Source: Agrobacterium tumefaciens
Lineage (GTDB): Bacteria; Pseudomonadota; Alphaproteobacteria; Rhizobiales; Rhizobiaceae
NCBI RefSeq assembly: GCF_000834635.1
Contig: NZ_JXQV01000012.1
Location: forward strand, 186,001-250,000
DNA: 64,000 nucleotides
Direction: 5' to 3'
Positions 38,011-45,069 of the stretch are shown here, in pieces. The notes under the pieces are model-generated. The model was not told where the DNA came from. It worked only from the letters and a program-made list of their open reading frames with translations, and did not search any database. The first letter of the stretch is position 1, and each line of letters begins with the position of its first letter. Both the position numbers and the translations under genes were made by a program.

Positions 38011-38565
38011 ATGCCATCGCAGCTTAAACCTACCGTCACCATCCGCCCCGGCGAAGAGGCCGATCTTGCCATCATCACCGAGATTTACGGCCATGCCGTG
38101 CTGCACGGCACTGCCAGTTTCGAAATCGAGCCGCCATCATTGGAGACGATGCGGGAGCGCAGACAGGCTTTGGTCGCCGGTGGGTTTCCCTATCTGGTGG
38201 CGGAAGTGGAGGGCGCGGTTGCGGGCTATGCCTATGCGGGCCTTCACCGTGCACGCCCAGCCTATGGCGCGACAGTGGAGGATTCCATCTATGTCGATCC
38301 GGAGCGCAAGGGCCTCGGCATTGGCAAGGCGCTGCTTTTGGCTCTGATCGAAGATGCGACAGCCCGTGGCTTCCGCCAGATGGTTGCCGTGGTCGGAGAT
38401 TCGGACAATGCCGCCTCCATCGGCGTTCACCGCGCCGCCGGGTTCGATATGGTCGGCACGCTGAAATCAGTCGGCTGGAAACACGGTCGCTGGCTGGACA
38501 TCGTGCTCATGCAGCGCCCGTTGGGCGAGGCTGACACGACCCCGCGTTTCAAGCCAGCAGCGTGA
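38011..38565 (+). CDS. GNAT acetyltransferase (phosphinothricin-type)
   Basis: A 184-residue GNAT protein. ASFEIEPPSLETMRERRQ and GYAYAGLHRARPAYGATVEDSIYV are phrases of the phosphinothricin/methionine sulfoximine acetyltransferase group. The acetyl-CoA motif is RKGLGIGKALL, and GVHRAAGFDMVGTLKSVG follows. It would acetylate an amino group on a glutamine-like analogue such as phosphinothricin or methionine sulfone. Many family members have broader roles. It is followed by sodB in the same direction, 202 bases later. Confidence 0.88.
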   Translation: MPSQLKPTVTIRPGEEADLAIITEIYGHAVLHGTASFEIEPPSLETMRERRQALVAGGFPYLVAEVEGAVAGYAYAGLHRARPAYGATVEDSIYVDPERKGLGIGKALLLALIEDATARGFRQMVAVVGDSDNAASIGVHRAAGFDMVGTLKSVGWKHGRWLDIVLMQRPLGEADTTPRFKPAA

Positions 38566-38701
38566 GGCGCAGGTCCGCCGAACGGATTTTCCTCAAACGG
38601 TACGCAAGGTCCGGCATGGGGTGTGTGAAGCCATGGCGATGAGAGGAATTTTCTCCGTTACCGGAACATTTTGATAATTCGCAGGTTGCCTCTCGGGGCG
38701 T

Positions 38702-38739
38702 CCGCTCCTATGGTCCGCCCACCAGGTTTCTAGGAGCGG
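38702..38739 (+). promoter_or_regulatory. Stem-loop in the sodB upstream region
   Basis: CCGCTCCTA (38702-38710) and TAGGAGCGG (38731-38739) are perfect 9-base inverted arms. An inner TGGT/ACCA pair extends the stem across a bulge. It ends 28 bases before the sodB ATG, so it is likely to be in the 5' leader. Its function is unknown. Confidence 0.5.
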
Positions 38740-38767
38740 TCACGCCGCTGCAACAAGGAGTAACACC

Positions 38768-39370
38768 ATGGCCTTCGAACTTCCCGCACTGCCTTACGAT
38801 TATGATGCGCTTTCGCCTTACATGTCTCGCGAAACACTTGAGCTGCACCACGACAAGCACCACAAGGCTTATGTGGACAACGGCAACAAGCTCGCAGCTG
38901 AAGCCGGTCTCGCAGATCTTTCACTGGAAGAAGTGGTCAAGAAGTCCTTCGGCACACATGCTGGCCTGTTCAACAACGCTGCCCAGCATTACAACCACGT
39001 TCACTTCTGGAAGTGGATGAAGAAGGACGGCGGCGGCAACAAGCTGCCGGGCAAGCTGGAACAGGCAATCACGTCTGATCTCGGCGGCTACGACAAGTTC
39101 AAGGCAGATTTCATTGCCGCTGGCACCACGCAGTTCGGCTCCGGTTGGGCATGGCTGTCTGTCAAGAACGGCAAGCTTGAAATTTCCAAGACACCAAACG
39201 GCGAAAACCCGCTGGTTCACGGTGCAGAGCCTATTCTCGGCGTCGATGTGTGGGAACACTCCTACTATGTCGATTACAAGAACCTGCGTCCGAAGTACCT
39301 CGAAGCTTTCGTCGATAATCTCATCAACTGGGATTACGTTCTGGAGCGCTTCGAAGCTGCTTCCAAGTAA
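38768..39370 (+). CDS. sodB: Iron superoxide dismutase
   Basis: A 200-residue cytoplasmic dismutase. Metal ligands are His27 (LELHHDKHHKAY), His in AAQHYNHVHFW, and Asp/His in VDVWEHSYYVDY. The active-site glutamine comes from the AAQ position and the second half lacks the Mn-type GSQ, which points to iron. It converts superoxide to peroxide and oxygen. AAGGAG-like sequence precedes the ATG. It is monocistronic, with a hairpin leader upstream and a strong terminator downstream. Confidence 0.95.
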   Translation: MAFELPALPYDYDALSPYMSRETLELHHDKHHKAYVDNGNKLAAEAGLADLSLEEVVKKSFGTHAGLFNNAAQHYNHVHFWKWMKKDGGGNKLPGKLEQAITSDLGGYDKFKADFIAAGTTQFGSGWAWLSVKNGKLEISKTPNGENPLVHGAEPILGVDVWEHSYYVDYKNLRPKYLEAFVDNLINWDYVLERFEAASK

Positions 39371-39393
39371 GACTTGAGACATACCTAAAGACA

Positions 39394-39424
39394 AACACCC
39401 GGCCTTGCGCCGGGTGTTTTCGTT
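39394..39424 (+). terminator. Intrinsic terminator of sodB
   Basis: AACACCCGGC and GCCGGGTGTT form a perfect 10-base stem around CTTGC, followed by T-rich sequence. Confidence 0.9.
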
Positions 39425-39466
39425 TTGTCATATGGGTGTCATTGCCCCGGCCTATGCGGGGGCATC

Positions 39467-40312
39467 ATGACAGACAAAACCGCACCTCTTTTCTCCTTCG
39501 GCATCGTCGCCGATCCGCAATATGCCGATATCCCGCCGCGCCCGGAAATGGGCCGCTATTATGCCGAAAGCCCGGCCAAGCTGGCGCAGGCCATCGAGGT
39601 CTTCAACGCCCATGAGCTTGCCTTCGTGGTTACGCTCGGAGATATCATCGATCGCGGTTGGGAGAATTTCGACGCCATCCTCGCGCCCTATGGCAAGCTC
39701 CGGCACCGCTCAGTTTTGCTGCCCGGAAATCATGACTTTGCTGTCGCGCCTGACTATCTCGCGCAGGTGCATGAGCGGCTCGGAATGCCGTCTCCATGGT
39801 ATGATTTCGTGGTCGGCTCCGTCCGGTTCGTGGTGCTGGATGGCAGTGATGTCAGCACCTTCGCCCCACCGCTAGGCGATCCCCGCCGCGATCTGGCCGC
39901 GCAAAGGCTTGAGGGCTTGAAGCAGGCCGGTGCCCTCAACGCGCATGACTGGAACGGCTCGTTCAGCGAGGCGCAACTGGCATGGCTGGCACAAACGCTT
40001 GCGGCGGCGGATGCTGCGGGCGAGACCGCAATCCTCTTCTGCCATTATCCGCTCTACCCGCAAAACGCCCATAATATGTGGGATGCTCCGGAAATTCTGG
40101 CTCTGCTTGCGGCGCACCCCAGCGCAAAGGCATGGTTCTGCGGCCACAATCACGTCGGCAATTATGCCAGCCTCGGCCACACGCATTTCCTGAATTTCAA
40201 GGGCATGGTGGATACGCCTGACGAAAACACCTTTGCGATCGCCGATGTCTACCGGGATCGCATCAATATCAGGGGTTTTGGCCGTGAAGAAAGCCGCACG
40301 CTGATCTTCTGA
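39467..40312 (+). CDS. Metallophosphoesterase, ADP-ribose/CDP-alcohol diphosphatase-like
   Basis: A 281-residue calcineurin-like phosphoesterase. Metal motifs in order are GIVADPQYAD, TLGDIIDRGWEN, LLPGNHDF, FCHYPLYP and CGHNHVGNY. GRYYAES after motif I is a marker of the Mn-dependent ADP-ribose/CDP-alcohol diphosphatase (ADPRM) group, which cleaves pyrophosphate bonds of nucleotide alcohols. The ATG at 39467 has GGGGGC just upstream; the frame from 39425 runs through the terminator tail and is unlikely. Confidence 0.85.
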   Translation: MTDKTAPLFSFGIVADPQYADIPPRPEMGRYYAESPAKLAQAIEVFNAHELAFVVTLGDIIDRGWENFDAILAPYGKLRHRSVLLPGNHDFAVAPDYLAQVHERLGMPSPWYDFVVGSVRFVVLDGSDVSTFAPPLGDPRRDLAAQRLEGLKQAGALNAHDWNGSFSEAQLAWLAQTLAAADAAGETAILFCHYPLYPQNAHNMWDAPEILALLAAHPSAKAWFCGHNHVGNYASLGHTHFLNFKGMVDTPDENTFAIADVYRDRINIRGFGREESRTLIF

Positions 40313-40451
40313 AAAGGGGGCGAAAACCCATCGTCAGCGAGATGATTTCACCACACATATTCATTTGATATTATCAGGCAAAGCGGCTGATATCCGCGTC
40401 ATATCGCTCATCCATTTTTTGACGAATGCCGTATTTTCAGGAATATTCGAT

Positions 40452-41087
40452 ATGTCTTATTCAGAAAACCTTTGGCTCTACTTCTCGCTTCTGTTCGGCA
40501 TCATCATACTGCCCGGCATCGATATGCTGCTGGTTCTGGCAAGCTCTCTGACGGGCGGACGCAAGGCGGGACTTGCCGCCACATCGGGCATCATGGCGGG
40601 CGGGGTGGTGCACTCGCTTTATGGCGCTGTTGGCGTCGGGCTGCTGGCTAGCCTCATGCCGGTTCTGTTCACGCCGCTGATGATCTTCGGCGCGGCCTAT
40701 ATGATCTGGGTCGGCATCGGCCTCATGCGCAGCTCCATCGTGGTGGAGGGCGACGAGGTCAGCGCCAGCGCCTCTGCCCGCCGCGCATTCCGCCGTGGCA
40801 TCGTTACATGCCTCTCCAACCCCAAGGCCTATCTGTTCATGATGGCGGTCTACCCGCAATTTTTGAAGCCGATGTACGGTCCCGTCTGGATACAGGGCAT
40901 CATCATGGGGCTGATGACGGCGGGCACGCAGCTTGCCGTCTATGGCACCCTGGCGCTGACGGCAGGCAAAAGCCGCGATTTGCTGGTGTCTTCGCCGCAT
41001 ATCACCATTTTCATCGGTCGCGCTGCGGGTCTGCTGCTGGTTGTGGTCGCTGGTTTCACCCTGTGGGAAGCCCTTGCTTCCAGGTGA
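40452..41087 (+). CDS. LysE/RhtB-family amino acid exporter
   Basis: A 211-residue membrane protein with five to six spans. The RhtB signature LLFGIIILPGIDMLLVLASS, the GIMAGGVVHSLYGAVGVG stretch and RRGIVTCLSNPKAYLFMMAV, with the conserved NPK, identify it. These export homoserine, threonine or other small metabolites. The ATG at 40452 has AGGAA nine bases ahead; the frame from 40365 is unsupported. No regulator is adjacent. Confidence 0.88.
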   Translation: MSYSENLWLYFSLLFGIIILPGIDMLLVLASSLTGGRKAGLAATSGIMAGGVVHSLYGAVGVGLLASLMPVLFTPLMIFGAAYMIWVGIGLMRSSIVVEGDEVSASASARRAFRRGIVTCLSNPKAYLFMMAVYPQFLKPMYGPVWIQGIIMGLMTAGTQLAVYGTLALTAGKSRDLLVSSPHITIFIGRAAGLLLVVVAGFTLWEALASR

Positions 41088-41248
41088 TATGCGCCTGATA
41101 ATGCTTCAAAAAAATCACTGCAATGTGACTTCTTTTTGCCATGTGGAACAGGCATCTTCGCCTTTGTGCGTCGCGCTGTTTTGCCGCAGGGATTACGTGA
41201 TGACACGGAAGCATTCACCCGCCGGTGCGCGGACCCAGGAGAGACATG

Positions 41249-41680
41249 ATGAAGCTTAGAACGATTGCCGCATCCATTATGATAGGCTGTCTTTGCGCCG
41301 GTGCGGTTTCCGCAGCCGGTGAGGTTGAAAAGCGCGAAGGCTTGATGAAGGGTATCGGCGGTGCCATGGGCGCGCTGGGTGCCATCGCCAAGGGTGAAAA
41401 GCCCTATGATGCGGAAACAGTCAAAACCGCTGTCACCACCATCAGCGCCAATGCCAAGGCTTTCCCGGATCAGTTCCCCGCAGGTTCTGAAGGCGGCTCT
41501 GCTTCCCCTGCCATCTGGCAGAACTTCGCAGACTTCAAGGCGAAGTCCGATAAGCTGAGCTCGGATGCAGACATGGTTCTGGCACAGTTGCCAGCAGACC
41601 AGGCCAGCGTAGGCGCCGCCTTGAAGACGCTGGGTGGCGATTGCAGCAGCTGCCATCAGGCTTACCGCGTCAAGAAGTAA
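41249..41680 (+). CDS. Cytochrome c-556 / class II cytochrome c
   Basis: A 143-residue periplasmic protein. A signal peptide (MKLRTIAASIMIGCLCAGAVSA) is followed by a four-helix domain with the heme motif CSSCH near the C-terminus, the class II (cytochrome c'/c-556) arrangement. The early methionine (REGLMKGIGGAMG) could be the sixth heme ligand, as in c-556 proteins. The ATG at 41249 has AGGAGA six bases ahead. It is followed by a terminator and then a diheme cytochrome, so the two may share an electron path. Confidence 0.9.
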   Translation: MKLRTIAASIMIGCLCAGAVSAAGEVEKREGLMKGIGGAMGALGAIAKGEKPYDAETVKTAVTTISANAKAFPDQFPAGSEGGSASPAIWQNFADFKAKSDKLSSDADMVLAQLPADQASVGAALKTLGGDCSSCHQAYRVKK

Positions 41681-41690
41681 TCAGCCCATC

Positions 41691-41718
41691 GGTCCGCCGG
41701 TCTTCGGCGGGCCTTTTT
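41691..41718 (+). terminator. Intrinsic terminator after the class II cytochrome
   Basis: GGTCCGCCG and CGGCGGGCC pair with one wobble around GTCTT, followed by five T residues. Confidence 0.85.
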
Positions 41719-41749
41719 CATGATATCAATTTAAGAAGCGGAAACGGCA

Positions 41750-42667
41750 ATGGCGTCCATTTGGGCAAAGCTGGCGGGCGGTGCTGTTGTTGCCGGGGCC
41801 GTCGGGTTCGGAATTTTCATGGGCGTCACCGCGCCCGAGCGCCAGGCACCCAGCCATTGGGCTAACCTTGGCGAGCCCAATCTTGCCAATGGCGAAACAT
41901 TGTTCTGGGCAGGCGGTTGCGCAAGCTGTCACGCCGCCCCCGATGCGACGGGCGATGCGCTGAAGACGCTGGCCGGTGGCCAAGCGCTGCCAAGCCCGTT
42001 CGGCACGTTCCACATGCCCAATATTTCGCCGGATCAGCAGCACGGCATCGGCGCATGGACGCTCGCACAATTTGGCGATGCCATGACGCGGGGCGTGGGC
42101 AAGGATGGCGAGCACCTCTATCCGTCCTTCCCCTATAATTCCTATGCGCGCATGACGCCGCAGGATATCAACGACCTCTTCGCCTATCTGAAAACACTGC
42201 CCGCCAGCACCAATGATGCGCCCGGCCACGATCTGCCATTTCCCTTCAACATCCGGCTTGTTCTTGGCGGCTGGAAGTTCCTGTATTTCGATAAGGGTGA
42301 ACCGCGCGTCGAGATTGCCAATGCCAATGCGCAGGTCGTTCGCGGCCAATATCTGGTGGAAGGCCCCGGCCATTGTGGCGAGTGCCACACTCCGCGCGAT
42401 GCGCTGGGCGGCTTCATGAAGGGCCAGTGGCTTGCCGGTGGACCAAACCCGGAAGGTGAGGGGCGTATTCCCGATATTCGCCCGGAATCGCAAACCATCG
42501 GCTCATGGAGTGAAGCCGATATCGCCAATTATCTGGAAACCGGCTTCACGCCGGACTTCGATAGCGCCGGTGGCTCCATGGTCAAGGTCCAGCAGAATAT
42601 GGCCCGTTTGCCCGCCGAAGACCGCCAGGCCATTGCGGCCTATCTCAAGGCATTGCCGTCTCCCTGA
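41750..42667 (+). CDS. Diheme cytochrome c, dehydrogenase-subunit-like
   Basis: A 305-residue periplasmic protein held by an N-terminal anchor (about 8-26). It has two heme sites, CASCH (about 57-61) and CGECH (about 206-210). Methionines in FGTFHMPNISPD and GGSMVKVQQNMARLP are the likely axial ligands. It resembles the cytochrome subunits of membrane alcohol or sugar dehydrogenases, which pass electrons to quinol oxidase or cytochrome oxidase. No dehydrogenase subunit is adjacent, so the partner is unknown. A riboswitch starts about 40 bases after its stop. Confidence 0.88.
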   Translation: MASIWAKLAGGAVVAGAVGFGIFMGVTAPERQAPSHWANLGEPNLANGETLFWAGGCASCHAAPDATGDALKTLAGGQALPSPFGTFHMPNISPDQQHGIGAWTLAQFGDAMTRGVGKDGEHLYPSFPYNSYARMTPQDINDLFAYLKTLPASTNDAPGHDLPFPFNIRLVLGGWKFLYFDKGEPRVEIANANAQVVRGQYLVEGPGHCGECHTPRDALGGFMKGQWLAGGPNPEGEGRIPDIRPESQTIGSWSEADIANYLETGFTPDFDSAGGSMVKVQQNMARLPAEDRQAIAAYLKALPSP

Positions 42668-42704
42668 GAAGCCATTGACTCCTCAACCCGTCCGCAGGAT
42701 AACG

Positions 42705-42938
42705 GTTGTGTGATGGTCTTTCCGGTTCGCCCGGAAAGTGAAAAGGGAACACGATAGAAGCCTCAAGCTTTGATTCGTGGCTGCCCCCGCAACTGTGAGC
42801 GGATAGCCTGAAAACGTATTGCCACTGGTCTGGCGCATCGGCACGAAATTCTCCGGGATTTCGTAAAGCACGATGCGAAACAAAGGACCGGGAAGGTGTT
42901 TTCAAGGTTGTGACCCGCAAGCCAGGAGACCTGCCATC
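42705..42938 (+). ncRNA. Cobalamin (adenosylcobalamin) riboswitch
   Basis: Nearly all conserved cobalamin-riboswitch landmarks occur in order. GTGAAAAGGGAA comes first, then the core GTGGCTGCCCCCGCAACTGT (42777-42796), GCCACTGG (42821-42828) and CCGGGAAGG. The B12 box AGCCAGGAGACCTGCC (42920-42935) ends it. It sits 170 bases before cbtB, with no gene between. By family, adenosylcobalamin binding would turn down the cobalt uptake genes. The expression platform lies in 42939-43104; I could not single out an unambiguous terminator there, so translational control is possible. Confidence 0.95.
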
Positions 42939-43104
42939 ACGTGAAGTGTCGTCAATGCCGGCGGGGTGTCCGGAACAGCACGGTTTTCAGGTCGGGATAT
43001 TCCCGCCTTCTAGACCCTGTGTCTCTTTTCCCCGTGGTGAATGTTGAATGCGGTCGTGGGTCTTTTGATCAGAATTACGCCCACCCGCACGTGAAAGGGT
43101 CACC

Positions 43105-43287
43105 ATGTCTATCCACCAGAATACGGCGGCAAGCGCCGTCTCGTCCTCAACATCAAGACTTGCGCAATCGCTGACAGCAGCCTTGCTCGGCCTGTTCATC
43201 GTGGGCTTTGTCGGCTTTTCGCAGGTCGAAGCGGTGCACAATGCCGCGCATGATACGCGCCATGCCAACGCCTTCCCTTGCCATTGA
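43105..43287 (+). CDS. cbtB: CbtB, cobalt transporter subunit
   Basis: A 60-residue membrane protein with one span (about 23-41). A C-terminal histidine motif, VHNAAHDTRHANAFPCH, is the hallmark of CbtB and is thought to bind cobalt. It is preceded by AAAGGG and lies 13 bases before cbtA. With CbtA it forms the cobalt transporter predicted from its regular association with B12 riboswitches; here the riboswitch is directly upstream, which fits completely. Confidence 0.95.
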   Translation: MSIHQNTAASAVSSSTSRLAQSLTAALLGLFIVGFVGFSQVEAVHNAAHDTRHANAFPCH

Positions 43288-43300
43288 GGGGAGGAAGATC

Positions 43301-44014
43301 ATGCCGTTTTTCCGTAACATCGTCTTCACCGCCGTTCTGGTGGGGTTGATTGCCGGTCTGGCCGTCAGCGCCATGCAGGCCATCGGCACCACGCCGCTCA
43401 TCCTTCAGGCCGAAACTTTTGAGAGCGGCGGCGCAGAGGTTGCGCATGCCCACACCCATGAGGCCGGTGCCCCCGCAGACCATCACCACGATCCAGAAGC
43501 TTGGGCACCCGCCGATGGCTTCGAGCGCAATGCCTACACCATCGCCGCCAATGTGCTGACTGCCATCGGCTATGCACTGGTGCTGACGGCGTTGATTTCG
43601 CTTCGTAATTCCGCAGGCGGCTGGCGGGAAGGGCTGCTCTGGGGCCTTGCCGGTTTTGCCGCCGTCATGCTCGCCCCGGCCATCGGCCTGCCGCCGGAAC
43701 TACCCGGCAGTCCTGCCGCAGAGCTTGGTGCGCGTCAGATGTGGTGGGTCGCAACGGCTGCTGCCACGGCGGGCGGTCTGGCGCTACTTGCCTTCAAACG
43801 AGCGGAGCCATGGGCGGTCATTCTGGCTCTGGTCTTAATTGTCGCGCCGCACATCATCGGCGCGCCCTTGCCGCCAGAGGGTGAACACGCGCTGGCACCT
43901 CTGCCGCTGGAGCGCCGTTTCGTCGTTCTGGCAACCGTGACCAGCTTCGTGTTCTGGATCATCTTGGGAACCCTGAGCGGCCATCTTCTCAAACGTGTCG
44001 ACGTTGCGAGATAA
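43301..44014 (+). CDS. cbtA: CbtA, cobalt transporter membrane subunit
   Basis: A 237-residue protein with about five spans (NIVFTAVLVGLIAGLAVSAM at the start, the last near the C-terminus). A histidine-rich loop after span 1 (HAHTHEAGAPADHHHDPE) is typical of CbtA and would bind cobalt. GLPPELPGSPAAEL is another family segment. GGGGAGG seven bases before the ATG fixes the start. It follows cbtB in the riboswitch-controlled operon, and its stop is one base from the next gene's start. Confidence 0.95.
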   Translation: MPFFRNIVFTAVLVGLIAGLAVSAMQAIGTTPLILQAETFESGGAEVAHAHTHEAGAPADHHHDPEAWAPADGFERNAYTIAANVLTAIGYALVLTALISLRNSAGGWREGLLWGLAGFAAVMLAPAIGLPPELPGSPAAELGARQMWWVATAAATAGGLALLAFKRAEPWAVILALVLIVAPHIIGAPLPPEGEHALAPLPLERRFVVLATVTSFVFWIILGTLSGHLLKRVDVAR

Positions 44015-44015
44015 T

Positions 44016-44330
44016 ATGGAAACCGCAAGTGAATGGAGCGACGGGCTCGATGCCTTGCGTTTTTCCGTTCCCGGCCATGGCGCGCCCTGCGCCATGCACC
44101 GGCTGGCCTTCAAGGCTTTGCTGGGCAAAGAGCCGCAAAAGGCCGCGTGTCTTCAGTTCTTTGCTGAGAACCGGGAGGCCTTTCTCAAGGCCGCATCAGC
44201 CAAGATCAGCAGCCTGACACTTGCCGCCGATCGCAGCCTGCACATCAACAGCAGAGACGTCAGGCGTGCGATGACAGCAGATCCGATTGAGGGGACAGCG
44301 CGTGCGTGTCGAGTTCTTGATCGGAGCTAG
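44016..44330 (+). CDS. Small protein, DUF1488-like, coupled to cbtBA
   Basis: A 104-residue soluble protein. CAMHRLAFKALLG followed by CLQFFAENREAFLKAASAKI resembles the DUF1488 pattern (a C-containing strand, then F..NR..I/F helix). The resemblance is moderate. The ATG at 44016 follows the cbtA stop by one base, so it is probably translationally coupled and co-regulated by cobalamin. A role in cobalt handling is inferred from position only. It overlaps the convergent DJ-1 gene by 4 bases. Confidence 0.62.
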   Translation: METASEWSDGLDALRFSVPGHGAPCAMHRLAFKALLGKEPQKAACLQFFAENREAFLKAASAKISSLTLAADRSLHINSRDVRRAMTADPIEGTARACRVLDRS

Positions 44331-44893
44331 AGATGCTCCGCCGCAAACCCGGCCATCTCGGCCTCCGCCTCCGGCCCCCAGAGATCGAGCGCTTTCAAGA
44401 TTTCACTCGCAAAACTCACAGGCCCGGTTCCGGGCGCCGTGATGATGCCTTGGTCGCTGACGGCCTGTGGCTGGTCGAGGTAGTGTTCGGCACCCTCGTA
44501 GGTGAAGTAGGCCGCGTGTGATGCCACGGAATTTCCGGTATGGGCCACGTTGTTCAACACACCTGTTCCGGCAAGCGCACTGGCTGCCGCGCAAATGCCA
44601 GCCACCAAACGGTGCTGGGTGCGAAAGCGGTGGACGAGATCGGTGAAATCCGGTGCCATTTTCCGTTCCCAGATCAAGCCGCCGGGAATGACCAGCGCGT
44701 GAACAGTCTCCGGGTCCAGCGCGTCATACGCCATGTCAGGCACGATCTTCAGGCCACCCATGGAGGTGAGGGGCGCACCATCGTGGGATGCGGTGACGAT
44801 ATCGACGCCCAGATAACCGCGGGCCATTGCCGTCAGAATAGCGGGCTCCCAATCAGCAAATTCCTCGGTCAGTGCCAAGGCAATACGGGGCAT
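44327..44893 (-). CDS. DJ-1/PfpI-family protein
   Basis: A 188-residue class I glutamine amidotransferase-like protein. The nucleophile elbow is AGICAAASALAGTGVL with the cysteine; the early glutamate (LTEEFADWE) and a histidine in AHTGNSVASHA complete the usual site. It resembles the YoaZ/DJ-1 subgroup, with possible glyoxalase, deglycase or chaperone activity. The ATG at 44893 has CAGGAG six bases ahead. It is convergent with the cbt operon. Confidence 0.85.
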   Translation of the reverse strand: MPRIALALTEEFADWEPAILTAMARGYLGVDIVTASHDGAPLTSMGGLKIVPDMAYDALDPETVHALVIPGGLIWERKMAPDFTDLVHRFRTQHRLVAGICAAASALAGTGVLNNVAHTGNSVASHAAYFTYEGAEHYLDQPQAVSDQGIITAPGTGPVSFASEILKALDLWGPEAEAEMAGFAAEHL

Positions 44894-45015
44894 AGTCATC
44901 TCCTGCAATCATCGATGTTTGCTATGCTATCGGAAAAGCATGTGAGCAAAAAGGCTGAAACTGGCAGGGGGGTGGCCGTGAGACCTCTTGAGGGAAATGG
45001 CTTAAGCTCTGCGCA

Positions 45016-45044
45016 ACAAAAAACGCGGCATCAGATGCCGCGTT
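45016..45044 (-). terminator. Intrinsic terminator of the chemoreceptor gene
   Basis: AACGCGGCAT and ATGCCGCGTT form a perfect 10-base stem around three bases. Read on the minus strand it is followed by a long T run, and it lies just after the receptor stop codon. Confidence 0.88.
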
Positions 45045-45069
45045 CTCTTTAGATTCAATGTTGTCCTGT

